Shown here one piece after another: positions 1-7,908 of a DNA stretch of 64,000 nucleotides. The stretch's first letter is position 1. Every line of letters begins with the position of its first letter. A model generated the notes under the pieces. The model did no database searches and had not been told where the DNA came from. It saw nothing but the letters and a program-made list of their open reading frames with translations. The position numbers were made by a program, and so were the translations under genes. This stretch comes from Hymenobacter actinosclerus (GTDB lineage: Bacteria; Bacteroidota; Bacteroidia; Cytophagales; Hymenobacteraceae): assembly GCF_900111515.1 (NCBI RefSeq), contig NZ_FOHS01000001.1, forward strand, positions 1,185,419 through 1,249,418. The letters run 5' to 3'.

Positions 1-1
1 C

Positions 2-1777
2 TTCGGCAACACCCAGAGCGCGAGCATGAAAAAGCGGGTGCAGCAGTACATGCTCAGCACCGTGTGCCCCACCTGCCACGGCAAGCGCCTGCGCCAGGCC
101 TCGCTGAGCGTGACGTTTGCGGGCCTTGATATTGCGGATTTCTCGGCCCTGCCGCTCAAGCAGGTGGCCGCGTTGCTCCAGCCCTACGAGGCCGGCACCG
201 AAACCGGCCACGCCCGCCACACCGCCCACGACCCGGCCCAGGTGGAGGCCGCCCGCCGCATTGCCGAAGACCTGCGGGCCCGGCTGGCGGTGCTGCTCGA
301 TCTGGGCCTGGGCTATTTATCCCTAGAAAGAAGTACGCCCAGCCTCTCGCCGGGTGAATTGCAGCGGCTGCGGCTGGCCACTCAGCTTTACTCCAACCTG
401 TTCGGAGTCGTGTACGTGCTTGATGAGCCCTCGGCGGGCCTGCACCCGGCCGATACCGAGGCCCTGCTCACGGCCCTGGCCAGCCTGCGCAGCGCGGGCA
501 ACTCGCTGTTCGTGGTCGAGCACAACCTCGACGTAGTGCGCCGCGCCGACTGGCTCGTGGATGTGGGCCCGCAGGCCGGCGAGCAGGGCGGCCAAATCCT
601 GTACAGCGGCCCGCCCGAAGGCCTGCGGGAAGTGCAAGCGTCTCAGACGCGGCGCTTTCTGTTCCCCGGCGAAGAAGACCAGTCCGCCGCCAAAGCCGAA
701 CCCCGTGTGCCGGCCGGCTGGCTGGAGCTGTCGGGCATCACCCGCCACAACCTGCACGACCTTACGGTGCGCTTCCCGCTGGCCGTGCTCACGACCATCA
801 CGGGCGTGTCGGGCTCGGGCAAATCGAGTCTGGTAAGCCAGCTGCTGAAGCTGGAAGTCAGAAGCGCCCGCGAAAAGGCGCCAACAGAAGACGAGCCGGA
901 AACGGCCGACGAGCTGCTGGCGGCCGAAAACGACGACCACGACGAGGGCGGCGGAGCCTTGAGCTTCAGCTTCTCGCCCGACGCTGTCCCGCTCACCCGG
1001 CTGGTGCAGGTCGACCAGAAGCCCATTGGCCGCACGCCGCGCTCCAACATGGCCACCTATACCGGCCTGTTCGACCACGTGCGGCGGCTATTCGCGGCCA
1101 CGCCCGAGGCCCGCCGACGCCGTTACGATGCCGGCCAGTTCTCCTTCAACGTGAAAAAGGGGCGCTGCCCGAACTGCCAGGGCGAGGGCTTCGTGATGGT
1201 GGAACTGCTGTTTCTGCCCAGCGTGTACGCGCCCTGCCCGGTCTGCCACGGCACCCGCTACAACGACAAAACCCTCGAAATAGAGTACCACGGCCAGAAC
1301 ATTGCCCAGGTGCTGAACATGACGGTGGATGCGGCCAGCGAATTTTTCGCCGACGAGCCGCCCGTGCACCGGGCCCTGACGGTGCTGCGCGAAGTGGGCC
1401 TGGGCTACCTGCGCCTGGGCCAGCCGGCCACCGAGCTGAGCGGGGGCGAGGCCCAGCGCATCAAGCTGGCCACCGAGTTGCAGCGCCCCGCCCGCGGCCA
1501 CACCCTCTACGTGCTCGACGAGCCCACCACCGGCCTGCACCCCGCCGACGTGGAGCGCCTGCTGGTGCAGCTCCAGGCCCTGGTTGCGGCCGGCAACACG
1601 GTAGTGGTGGTAGAGCACGATATGCGCGTAGTAGCCGCCTCCGACTGGGTAATCGACATGGGCCCCGGCGCCGGCGACGAAGGCGGCCAAGTGGTCGCCG
1701 AAGGTTCGCCGGAAACAGTCGCCAAGTCGAAGGCCAGCAAAACGGCCCCGTACCTGCGGCGGTTTATGGAGAGGTAG
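2..1777 (+). CDS. UvrA-family excinuclease ATPase, 5'-truncated by the window edge
   Basis: ABC-type ATPase of the UvrA family, which recognises DNA damage in nucleotide excision repair; shorter paralogues are also linked to drug tolerance. The reading frame is open from base 2, before the first ATG at 26, so the N-terminus with the first Walker A lies outside the window. Counting from base 26 there is a CPTCHG zinc half-site (about residue 14), a first ABC signature (LSPGELQRLRLATQ), Walker B with LDEPSAGLH, the second Walker A (GVSGSGKSSL, about 260), a CPNC...CPVC zinc motif (about 381-405), a second signature LSGGEAQRIKLATE (about 470) and Walker B LDEPTTGLH. A low-complexity acidic insert (about residues 283-315) separates Walker A from the zinc motif. 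The total length cannot be judged, so classical UvrA versus a paralogue is open; I favour a paralogue. Confidence 0.9.
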   Translation, partial: FGNTQSASMKKRVQQYMLSTVCPTCHGKRLRQASLSVTFAGLDIADFSALPLKQVAALLQPYEAGTETGHARHTAHDPAQVEAARRIAEDLRARLAVLLDLGLGYLSLERSTPSLSPGELQRLRLATQLYSNLFGVVYVLDEPSAGLHPADTEALLTALASLRSAGNSLFVVEHNLDVVRRADWLVDVGPQAGEQGGQILYSGPPEGLREVQASQTRRFLFPGEEDQSAAKAEPRVPAGWLELSGITRHNLHDLTVRFPLAVLTTITGVSGSGKSSLVSQLLKLEVRSAREKAPTEDEPETADELLAAENDDHDEGGGALSFSFSPDAVPLTRLVQVDQKPIGRTPRSNMATYTGLFDHVRRLFAATPEARRRRYDAGQFSFNVKKGRCPNCQGEGFVMVELLFLPSVYAPCPVCHGTRYNDKTLEIEYHGQNIAQVLNMTVDAASEFFADEPPVHRALTVLREVGLGYLRLGQPATELSGGEAQRIKLATELQRPARGHTLYVLDEPTTGLHPADVERLLVQLQALVAAGNTVVVVEHDMRVVAASDWVIDMGPGAGDEGGQVVAEGSPETVAKSKASKTAPYLRRFMER

Positions 1778-1810
1778 CCGGGAGCTTATGAAGAGGCAAT
1801 TCCGCGCATT

Positions 1811-4051
1811 TTACCGTATCACCTGCAGCCAACCCTTGTACGCGAGGCCGCTGGCCGCCTGCCGGAGGGTGTAGAAATACGTGCCCGGCGCGGCGGCCGG
1901 ACCCCACTCGTGTCGGTAAGATTTGGTGGCGTACACCTGGCTTCCCCAGCGCGAATAAATCGTCAGCTCCCAGTCGTTGCCGCTCAGCCCCGGGATGACG
2001 AAGTACTGGTTTTGCCGGTCGCCGTTGGGGGTGATGATGTTGGGGATGGTCAGGCAGGGGGCTACGCTTACGCGGCGGCGGGCACTTACCGAGGTGCAGG
2101 CGATGCTTATCTGCACCGAATAGTCGCCGGGCTGCTGCACGAGCAGGGTGGGGCCGGTAGAGCCGTCGGACCAGCGGTAGGAGGCCGCGCCGGCCACGGG
2201 CGGGGCCTGCAGCCGCAGGGTCTGGCCCTGGCAGATGGTGGTGTCGGGACCCAGCACGAGGGGCGGCAGCGGCGGTACCGCGCGCACGGTTTGGGTGGCC
2301 GTGGCAGTGCAGCCGCCCGCGTACGTGGCCGTAACCGAATACGTACCCGGCTGGCTGACGGCCAGCGTGCTGGTAGTGGCTCCCGTGCTCCAGCGGTAGG
2401 TGAGGGCCGCCGCGTCGTGGGCCTGCAGGCTCAGGGGGGCGCTGCCGCACAGCACCGAGTCGCCGCTGATGCGCAGGGCGGAGGCGAAGGGCAGCACCTG
2501 CCGCTGGGCCGTGGCGCTGAGCCCGCCCGGGAAAGTGACCGTGACGGTATAGGTGCCGGGCTGGGTTACCGGCAGTGTGGGCGTGGCGGCGCCGGTGTTC
2601 CAGCGGTAGCTTAGCGGAGCCGTGATGGAGTTGAGGCGCGGAACCAGCGTGACCTGCCGGCCCGCACACACGGCCTCCACGGCCGGCAGGCTGACTTCGG
2701 GCGGCGCCACCCCGAGCTTGAGCAGCCAGATGTTGGGCGTGTTCATGGTGCCGATGTTGGGCTGGGTTTTGTCGCCCGAAACTCCCGAGAACGACATGCC
2801 GCCCAGGGCGTAGCCGCCGTCTTTGGTCGGGAAGGCGTCGGTGAGAACTTCTATGTCGGCGCCACCGAAGCGCTGGTCCCAGCGCAGTGTGCCCTTGTCG
2901 TCAATCTGCACCAGCCAGTAATCGGCACGCCCTAGCGAGGGCTGGGTCTGCTCGCCCGAAAGGCCCGACTCGGAGGTGCCGCCGAGCAGGTAGCCGCCAT
3001 TGGCAGTAGGGGCAATAGACGTCAGCTCGTCCTTGCCGTCGCCGCCGTACGTGCGCTCCCACTGCAACACGCCTGTGGCACTAAGCTTCACCACCCAGTA
3101 GTCGCCCCCGCCGCGGTGGCCTTGCAACTTGTCGCCCGAAGCACCGGAGTAGGAGATGCCCCCGAGCAGATAGCCACCATCCGGCGTTGCGCACATAGTC
3201 TGGAGCGACTCCGACTCGGACCCGCCCACCGACCGCTCCCACTCGGGCTGGCCGGCGGCGTTCAGCTTGATGGCCCAGAAATTGGCGGCGCCGGGTCCGC
3301 CGGGGCCCGGTACGGAGATGTTGCCGCTGAGCAGGTAGCCGCCATCCGGCGTGAGCAGCAGCGCCTGCAACGAGCCCACTTTAGCGCCGGGCAGGGTAAG
3401 GTCCCATTGCGTGCGGCCGGCGGCGTCGAGCTTAACCAGCCAGGGGGCGCTGCCTGGGCCGGCGGTGGGGGCTGTTTTATCGCCCGAAACCGGAGACGAG
3501 GAGTTGCCGCCGAGCAGGTAGCCCCCGTCGGGCGTCTGGTGCAGGGTCGTGAGCTCGTCGTGGCCGCTGCCGCCCAGCGTCCGTTCCCACCGCGTGCGGC
3601 CCTGGGCATCGAGCTTGACCACCCAATAATCCGATCCGCCCTGGCTGGGCTCGGTTTTGTCGCCCGAGGCGCCGGAGCGCGACCACCCACCCACGATGTA
3701 GCCGCCGTCGGTGGTTTGCGCAATTTCGACCGGGTACTCGTCGTCGCTGCCGCCCAGCACCCGGTCCCACTGCTTGTCGCCCCGGGGGCCGAGCTTGACC
3801 ACCCAGAAATCGATAACGCCGTGGTGCGGCTGGCTGATTTCGGGGCCGGGGCTGGGGTCGAGGTGGGCCCCCAGAATGTAGCCCCCATCGGCAGTGGGCC
3901 GCAGCCGGTCCAGCGCGTTGATGCCGGTGTTGCCCAGGGTGCGGTTCCACTGCCGCGGCAGCGTTTGGGCGGCGGCCGGGCGTGGGCCCGGCAGAAACAA
4001 AAGCAGCACAAGGCCCAGCAGCGGCCCAATCAGGGGTAAGGATAGACGCAT
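1811..4051 (-). CDS. Secreted repeat protein with gliding-type (T9SS type B) C-terminal domain
   Basis: Predicted cell-surface or secreted protein of 746 residues. The start at 4051 is chosen because it opens directly on a Sec signal peptide (MRLSLPLIGPLLG, cleavage after AAA); an upstream ATG at 4147 would add 32 residues without signal character. The mature part has about seven repeats built around DGGYxLGG and DYWVVKL, resembling beta-propeller or kelch-like blades. Three Ig/PKD-like domains with GTYSVTAT motifs and paired cysteines follow, then a CHU_C/gliding-motility C-terminal domain (IPNIITPNGDRQNQYF ... GTYFYTLR ... GWLQVIR). That tail is the known export signal for the type IX secretion system. 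Ligand and role are unknown. It converges with the UvrA-like gene. Confidence 0.88.
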   Translation of the reverse strand: MRLSLPLIGPLLGLVLLLFLPGPRPAAAQTLPRQWNRTLGNTGINALDRLRPTADGGYILGAHLDPSPGPEISQPHHGVIDFWVVKLGPRGDKQWDRVLGGSDDEYPVEIAQTTDGGYIVGGWSRSGASGDKTEPSQGGSDYWVVKLDAQGRTRWERTLGGSGHDELTTLHQTPDGGYLLGGNSSSPVSGDKTAPTAGPGSAPWLVKLDAAGRTQWDLTLPGAKVGSLQALLLTPDGGYLLSGNISVPGPGGPGAANFWAIKLNAAGQPEWERSVGGSESESLQTMCATPDGGYLLGGISYSGASGDKLQGHRGGGDYWVVKLSATGVLQWERTYGGDGKDELTSIAPTANGGYLLGGTSESGLSGEQTQPSLGRADYWLVQIDDKGTLRWDQRFGGADIEVLTDAFPTKDGGYALGGMSFSGVSGDKTQPNIGTMNTPNIWLLKLGVAPPEVSLPAVEAVCAGRQVTLVPRLNSITAPLSYRWNTGAATPTLPVTQPGTYTVTVTFPGGLSATAQRQVLPFASALRISGDSVLCGSAPLSLQAHDAAALTYRWSTGATTSTLAVSQPGTYSVTATYAGGCTATATQTVRAVPPLPPLVLGPDTTICQGQTLRLQAPPVAGAASYRWSDGSTGPTLLVQQPGDYSVQISIACTSVSARRRVSVAPCLTIPNIITPNGDRQNQYFVIPGLSGNDWELTIYSRWGSQVYATKSYRHEWGPAAAPGTYFYTLRQAASGLAYKGWLQVIR

Positions 4052-4400
4052 AAAAAATAAAGGGGCGGCTGGCGGCCGGAGTGTAAGCGGGGTGGTCCCG
4101 CGGATTGCCGGTTCAAACTTTGCCGCAAGTAAGCGAAAGGCCCCCAATACTGCCCCCCCGGCGGCTTTGCCGAAACCCGGTAGTCATGGCGGCAAAGCTC
4201 TTGCAGCCGGCGGCCCGTACCCGGCGCTCGGCGTACTGCTGAGGCCCGTTAGAAGCAGAGCCGGCCGAAGTTGGCTGGAAAATGCCGACCTTCCGGGACT
4301 TTGGTGAACCGGGCGCAGCTGTGTAGGCTCCCCGCGCACTGCGGTAGTGGCTTAGCGCCCGGCCGTCTGGCCCCGCGTCCCGTTTCTGGGTTCTCTCTCC
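4052..4400. other. Intergenic region between divergent genes
   Basis: About 350 bases between the T9SS protein (minus) and a small plus-strand gene. I see no convincing coding frame, RNA gene or long hairpin. The region must carry promoters for both neighbours, but no exact TAnnTTTG box stands out. Confidence 0.5.
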
Positions 4401-4664
4401 ATGGATTCTTTTTATCAGCCCCCGGCCGAATTGCTGGCCCGGTTTGGCTTTCGCAGCAACGCCTCCCCGGCCGGGCAGGTGCGCTATAGCCGTCCCAGCG
4501 AGGTAGGCCAGGAAACGCTGGTGCTCTACACCGATGGCGAAATGACGCTGCTCGAAGCCGTAAATGGCCAGCTGCTCTACTGCTTTCAGGGCCGCGTGGC
4601 CTCCGAGGCCGAGTTGCGGGTGCTGCTGCGCCAGGTAAACTGGCCCGCCGAGGTGGCGGGCTGA
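4401..4664 (+). CDS. Hypothetical 87-residue protein
   Basis: Small soluble protein beginning MDSFYQPPAELLARFGF. No family recognised. The sequence is well formed (ordered hydrophobic spacing, no low complexity, acidic to neutral), with GC-rich third positions like its neighbours, so it is probably real. It has no signal peptide or membrane segment. It is followed at once by a long palindromic repeat, so it is probably transcribed alone. Confidence 0.6.
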   Translation: MDSFYQPPAELLARFGFRSNASPAGQVRYSRPSEVGQETLVLYTDGEMTLLEAVNGQLLYCFQGRVASEAELRVLLRQVNWPAEVAG

Positions 4665-4678
4665 AACATGCGCCCCCG

Positions 4679-4815
4679 CCTGTCATCCTGAGCATTCCGC
4701 GCATCAAGCGGCGACGAAGGATCTTCCTACGGTAGCACATCTGTCCCAATAGTTTATGCTGGCGGAAGCAGGTCCTTCGTCGCCGCTTGATGCGCGGAAT
4801 ACTCAGGATGACAGG
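4679..4815. repeat. Long palindromic intergenic element (GTCATCCTGAG type)
   Basis: The left arm begins CCTGTCATCCTGAGCATTCC and continues to about 4725; its near-perfect reverse complement ends at 4815. The arms also share the GACGAAGGATCT/AGGTCCTTCGTC stretch. The unmatched centre is about 45 bases. One of several elements of this family in the window (9091, 21738, 35237, 38337, 55823, 63341). Confidence 0.8.
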
Positions 4816-4828
4816 CGGCTTCGTAGCT

Positions 4829-4863
4829 CCCTAATCCCTAATCCCTAATCCCTAATCCCTAAT
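4829..4863. repeat. (CCCTAAT)5 heptamer array upstream of a start codon
   Basis: Five exact copies of CCCTAAT followed by a degenerate CCCTCAT. The array ends 11 bases before the ATG at 4874, so a change in copy number would alter the spacing between any upstream promoter and the start codon. Confidence 0.85.
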
Positions 4864-4873
4864 CCCTCATAAA

Positions 4874-5212
4874 ATGACCGATTCCTACCTCCGCAGCCTG
4901 GGCTTTGCCAGCACCGACGAAACCCACGGCAGCCATCCGCCCTTCGAGCAGAACTGGCGCTACCAGCACGAAAACCAGGCCGCCGACGGCACCCGGCTCT
5001 ACGCCGAACACCCCTTGGGTGTGGCCGCCTGCCGGCTGAGCGCGCTGGCGGCCCCGCTGGCCGCCGCCGACGTGTGGGCCAGCGTGGATCTGCACGACCG
5101 GCCCGCACTCGAAGCGGCCGTGGCCTCGTTTTACGCGGCGCACGGCGGCAAAGGTACTGTGGTGCCGGCGCTGGTGCCGCACGTGTTCCGGCCCTACCGC
5201 CGGCTGGAGTAG
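4874..5212 (+). CDS. Hypothetical 112-residue protein
   Basis: Protein beginning MTDSYLRSLGFASTD with no signal peptide, membrane helix or recognised domain. It looks globular and codes with the GC-rich third positions typical of the window. The ATG lies directly after the CCCTAAT array. It is followed after 42 bases by another small gene on the same strand, so the two may share a transcript. Function unknown. Confidence 0.6.
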   Translation: MTDSYLRSLGFASTDETHGSHPPFEQNWRYQHENQAADGTRLYAEHPLGVAACRLSALAAPLAAADVWASVDLHDRPALEAAVASFYAAHGGKGTVVPALVPHVFRPYRRLE

Positions 5213-5254
5213 CCCGGCCGCTTTTTCTTTTATCCCTCAACCCTCGCATCCTTA

Positions 5255-5524
5255 ATGGACCAGGACCTGCAACTCAGCTTAGCCAACAACGCCAAGGAAT
5301 GGCTGGCGCTTTCGCTCTCCATCTCGTCGGCCGAAAAGCTGGCCTTCGACAAAATTCACGACGGTTTTTTTACCATGTACGGGGCCGATTTCATGACCCA
5401 TGTGTACCGCATGACCTTCGAGCGGGCCCTCCAGCAGCTGCCGGAAGTGGAGCGCGACAAGCTGCTGCTGTCGTTTAAGGCCGCTATGGATAAGGCCATT
5501 GATGAGCACTATTCGCGCATGTAA
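5255..5524 (+). CDS. Hypothetical 89-residue helical protein
   Basis: Small, apparently all-helical soluble protein beginning MDQDLQLSLANNAKEW and ending DEHYSRM. No known family recognised. It follows the previous small gene with a short gap on the same strand and is closed by the strong hairpin at 5586-5635, so it is the last gene of that transcript. Confidence 0.6.
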   Translation: MDQDLQLSLANNAKEWLALSLSISSAEKLAFDKIHDGFFTMYGADFMTHVYRMTFERALQQLPEVERDKLLLSFKAAMDKAIDEHYSRM

Positions 5525-5585
5525 ACTGGCGGCAGCCGCCCGCGTAAACCAGCCGCTTCGCTCTTGAAGCAGCGTTAAATAGAAG

Positions 5586-5635
5586 CCGAAAAGCCCGCGT
5601 CCCTCCCTGTTCAAGGAGGGGCGCGGGCTTTTCGG
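5586..5635. terminator. Strong hairpin terminator between convergent genes
   Basis: The stem CCGAAAAGCCCGCG...CTCC pairs with GGAG...CGCGGGCTTTTCGG around a short loop. It lies between the plus-strand gene ending at 5524 and purU ending at 5673, and with A and T tracts on either side it could serve both directions. Confidence 0.8.
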
Positions 5636-5672
5636 TAGTTACTGTCGGTTGTTGCCGACGGCTGGGCGGGTC

Positions 5673-6506
5673 TTATTCGAACACGATGGTTTTGTTGCGG
5701 TGCACGCACACCTGCTCGCGGCAGACCAGCGTGAGGGCGCGGGCCAGGGTAAGCTTCTCCACGTCGCGGCCGGCCTGGGCCATGTCGCGGGCGCTCTGGG
5801 TGTGGTCGGTCGGGATGACGCTCTGGGCGATGATGGGGCCCTGGTCGAGCTGGTCGGTGACGAAGTGAGCGGTGGCCCCGATGCTTTTCACGCCCCGCTC
5901 GTAGGCCTGGGCGTAGGGGCTGGCCCCGATGAAGGCCGGCAGGAAGCTGTGGTGGATGTTAATGAGGTGGCCGCTGAAGTGGGCCACGAACTCGGGCGAC
6001 AGAATGCGCATGTAGCGGGCCAGCACCACGTATTCGGGCTCGTAATGCTGAATCTGGGCCAGCACGGCGGCCTCGTGGGCCTCCCGGCTCAGGCCCTCGG
6101 CGCTGAGGTGGTGGTACGGTACATCGAGGCGCTCGGTGATGGGGCGCAGGTTGTCGTGGTTGCTGATGACGCCCAGAATTTCGGCGTGCAGCTGCCCGAA
6201 AAAGTGGCGTACCAGCAGCTCAGAGAGGCAATGATGCTCGCGGGTAGCCAGCACCACGATGCGGCGCGGCTGGTCGTTGCGCAGCCGGATAGTGGTGCCG
6301 GGCGGCAGCACGGCCTGTAAGTCGCGGGTGAGGGCGGCCGGGTCGCAGGGGCCGGTAAACTCGGTGCGCATGAAGAAGTGGGCGTCGTGGGGCTCCACGA
6401 ATTCGCCGTTGCGCAGGATGTTGAGGCCGTGGCGGAACAGCACTTCGGAGGTGCGGAAAACGAGGCCGGGCTCGTCGGGACAGTCAATCAGCAGGTAGTG
6501 GGTCAT
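5673..6506 (-). CDS. purU: Formyltetrahydrofolate deformylase
   Basis: Hydrolyses 10-formyl-THF to THF and formate, balancing one-carbon pools and supplying formate for purine synthesis. The start at 6506 (MTHYLLIDCPDEPG) is preferred over an ATG nine codons upstream because it begins at the conserved N-terminal ACT domain (about residues 3-85). The formyltransferase domain follows with the catalytic Asn and His in INIHHSFLP and the Asp in LDQGPI. At 277 residues it has the usual length for PurU. It is a single gene, convergent with the small hypothetical gene and ended by the shared terminator. Confidence 0.93.
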   Translation of the reverse strand: MTHYLLIDCPDEPGLVFRTSEVLFRHGLNILRNGEFVEPHDAHFFMRTEFTGPCDPAALTRDLQAVLPPGTTIRLRNDQPRRIVVLATREHHCLSELLVRHFFGQLHAEILGVISNHDNLRPITERLDVPYHHLSAEGLSREAHEAAVLAQIQHYEPEYVVLARYMRILSPEFVAHFSGHLINIHHSFLPAFIGASPYAQAYERGVKSIGATAHFVTDQLDQGPIIAQSVIPTDHTQSARDMAQAGRDVEKLTLARALTLVCREQVCVHRNKTIVFE

Positions 6507-6672
6507 GAATAAGGCAGAAGTGCGGGGCCGCAAGATTAGGCATTGCCGGGCAGATTCTGCCGGCTGCCGGAGGGGCCGGAAATCTGCCGGGCCATTCGGG
6601 GGAGAGCTGCGGCCGGCGAAACCGCCGGGCCCGGGCCGCTGAACCCGGCCCGCCGGGGGCCGTTAGCCAGGT

Positions 6673-7215
6673 ATGGAAACTCCGTTAATCGACCCCCAAT
6701 ATCCCATCGGCAAGGCCGAGTTGCCCGCCCGCCCCCTCACGGCTGCCGAGCGGGCCGGCTATATTGAGCAGCTGGCGGCGCTGCCGGCCGAGCTGACGGC
6801 GGCGGCCCGGCAGGCCGGGGGCGTACGCCTGGAGCAGCCCTACCGCCCCGGCGGCTGGAGCGGCCGGCAGGTAATTCATCACGTGGCCGACGTGCACCTC
6901 AACTTCTACCTGCGCTACCGCCTGGCCCTCACCGAAGACCACCCCACCATCCGCCCCTTCGAACTGAATGCCTGGGCCACCCTGCCCGACAACGACGCCG
7001 TGCCCGTAACCGTGTCGTTGGCGCTGCTGGAGGCGCTGCACTCGCGCTGGGTAACGCTGCTCTGGCACCTGACCGACGCGCAGTGGCAGCGCACCTTCTA
7101 CCACCCGCTCCAGGACCGCAGCTACTCGCTCGACCAGGCGCTGGTGCTCTACAGCTGGCACGGCCGGCACCACACGGCCCACGTGGCCCTGCTGGCCGAA
7201 CCAGGGGCGCCCTGA
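6673..7215 (+). CDS. YfiT/DinB-family metal-dependent protein (bacillithiol transferase-like)
   Basis: 180-residue four-helix protein of the YfiT/DinB superfamily. Bacillus members are metal-dependent thiol (bacillithiol) S-transferases or hydrolases. The family motif RPGGWSGRQVIHHVADVH is present, including its metal-binding His, as is the second metal site in the last helix (HGRHHTAH). The run ALTEDHPTIRPFELNAWA is also typical. The substrate in this organism is unknown; bacillithiol occurs in some Bacteroidota. It lies 228 bases upstream of the cysteine-containing precursor peptides on the same strand, which may be coincidental. Confidence 0.85.
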   Translation: METPLIDPQYPIGKAELPARPLTAAERAGYIEQLAALPAELTAAARQAGGVRLEQPYRPGGWSGRQVIHHVADVHLNFYLRYRLALTEDHPTIRPFELNAWATLPDNDAVPVTVSLALLEALHSRWVTLLWHLTDAQWQRTFYHPLQDRSYSLDQALVLYSWHGRHHTAHVALLAEPGAP

Positions 7216-7442
7216 CGAAACAACCAGCCGAGTGCCCCGGCTCGCGGCAATGCCGCAGCATTAAACGCAAGCAATGAGTGGTCAGCAACGATGCGCGGAG
7301 CCAGGCGCTTCGCTATGCTGCGGGGTACGCAGCAGCCACTGTGCGTAAATCCTGTTGTTGAGGTATGCAACCATGATATGGAAAACGGTATCCAATCGAA
7401 ACACAGCCTATTTGTAAATTCACTTTTACTTTCATCGCAACT

Positions 7443-7610
7443 ATGAAAATCTCGCAGGCATTACTCGGCGCCATGTTGGTTGGCTTGGCCGCCCCAACTA
7501 CCAGCTGCACCAAGAAAGGCGACCCTACGCCTAAGCAGGAAGAGGGCAAGCAGAAAAAAGGTGAGAGCACCAAGACGCCGGACTCTTGCCCGGCCTGCGG
7601 TATGGGCTAG
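7443..7610 (+). CDS. Candidate RiPP precursor peptide 1 ending CPACGMG
   Basis: A 55-residue ORF from the ATG at 7443 (MKISQALLGAMLVGLAAPTT...). Residues 1-22 form a lipoprotein-like signal with a loose Bacteroidota lipobox (TTSC). A lysine/glutamate-rich linker follows, and the peptide ends SCPACGMG then stop. A paralogue starting at 7646 shares leader, linker type and the identical CPACGMG terminus, and an MNIO-family enzyme gene follows. By analogy with MNIO substrates, which are short and have C-terminal cysteines, I infer that CxxC is modified. A start further upstream is unlikely because the two copies also match just before this ATG (ACTTTCATCGCA versus ACTTTCGTTGCA). Confidence 0.8.
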   Translation: MKISQALLGAMLVGLAAPTTSCTKKGDPTPKQEEGKQKKGESTKTPDSCPACGMG

Positions 7611-7645
7611 CGCTCAATAGTTGTCAAACCACTTTCGTTGCAGCC

Positions 7646-7813
7646 ATGAAAATCCCACAAGCAGTACTCGGCGCCCTGCTGGTTGGGCTGGCAGCGCAAA
7701 CCACCGGTTGCATCCAGAAGAACGAACCCGTGGTGAAGCAGGAGCAAGCCAAACCGAAAGCCCCGGCCCCCGAGCCCTATTCGGACCCCTGCCCCGCCTG
7801 CGGGATGGGCTAA
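7646..7813 (+). CDS. Candidate RiPP precursor peptide 2 ending CPACGMG
   Basis: 55 residues, the same length as its neighbour. It starts at 7646 (MKIPQAVLGALLVGLAAQTT), giving exact register with copy 1; an upstream in-frame ATG at 7586 would overlap copy 1 and is rejected. The leader is lipoprotein-like (TTGC), the linker is Lys/Pro/Ala-rich, and the C-terminus is PCPACGMG. The linkers have diverged while the leader and the last seven residues are conserved, which fits leader binding and modification of the terminus. It lies 35 bases after copy 1 and 95 bases before the MNIO gene, with a hairpin in the gap. Confidence 0.8.
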   Translation: MKIPQAVLGALLVGLAAQTTGCIQKNEPVVKQEQAKPKAPAPEPYSDPCPACGMG

Positions 7814-7832
7814 GCCACAACTTTTTCCTTAC

Positions 7833-7884
7833 GCAACGGCCCTGGCCTCGCGGGTGCTACCCAACTGGTAGTCCGGGCCGTTGC
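7833..7884 (+). promoter_or_regulatory. Hairpin between precursor genes and MNIO gene
   Basis: A perfect 10-bp inverted repeat (GCAACGGCCC at 7833-7842, GGGCCGTTGC at 7875-7884) encloses a second 5-bp stem (CTACC/GGTAG, 7857-7871). No T-run follows, so it looks more like an attenuating or mRNA-stabilising structure than a complete terminator. It would let the precursors be made in excess over the enzyme. Confidence 0.55.
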
Positions 7885-7908
7885 TGCCGCTTGTTCAACC
7901 AGTGAGTC

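Noticed and set aside
4249..4749. Minus-strand ORF of 166 codons across the intergenic region and small gene
   Set aside because: Arg/Pro/Ala-rich without domain features and running through the palindromic repeat; a chance frame.
4829..4863. Tandem array as a possible CRISPR
   Set aside because: Units are 7 bases with no spacers and no cas genes nearby; the same holds for 55909 and 60201.
6673..7215. YfiT-like gene as part of the MNIO cluster
   Set aside because: 228 bases apart with its own context; a possible thiol link is speculative and there is no overlap or coupling.
7586..7645. Upstream in-frame start for the second precursor peptide
   Set aside because: It would overlap precursor 1, and the paralogues align exactly from the ATG at 7646.
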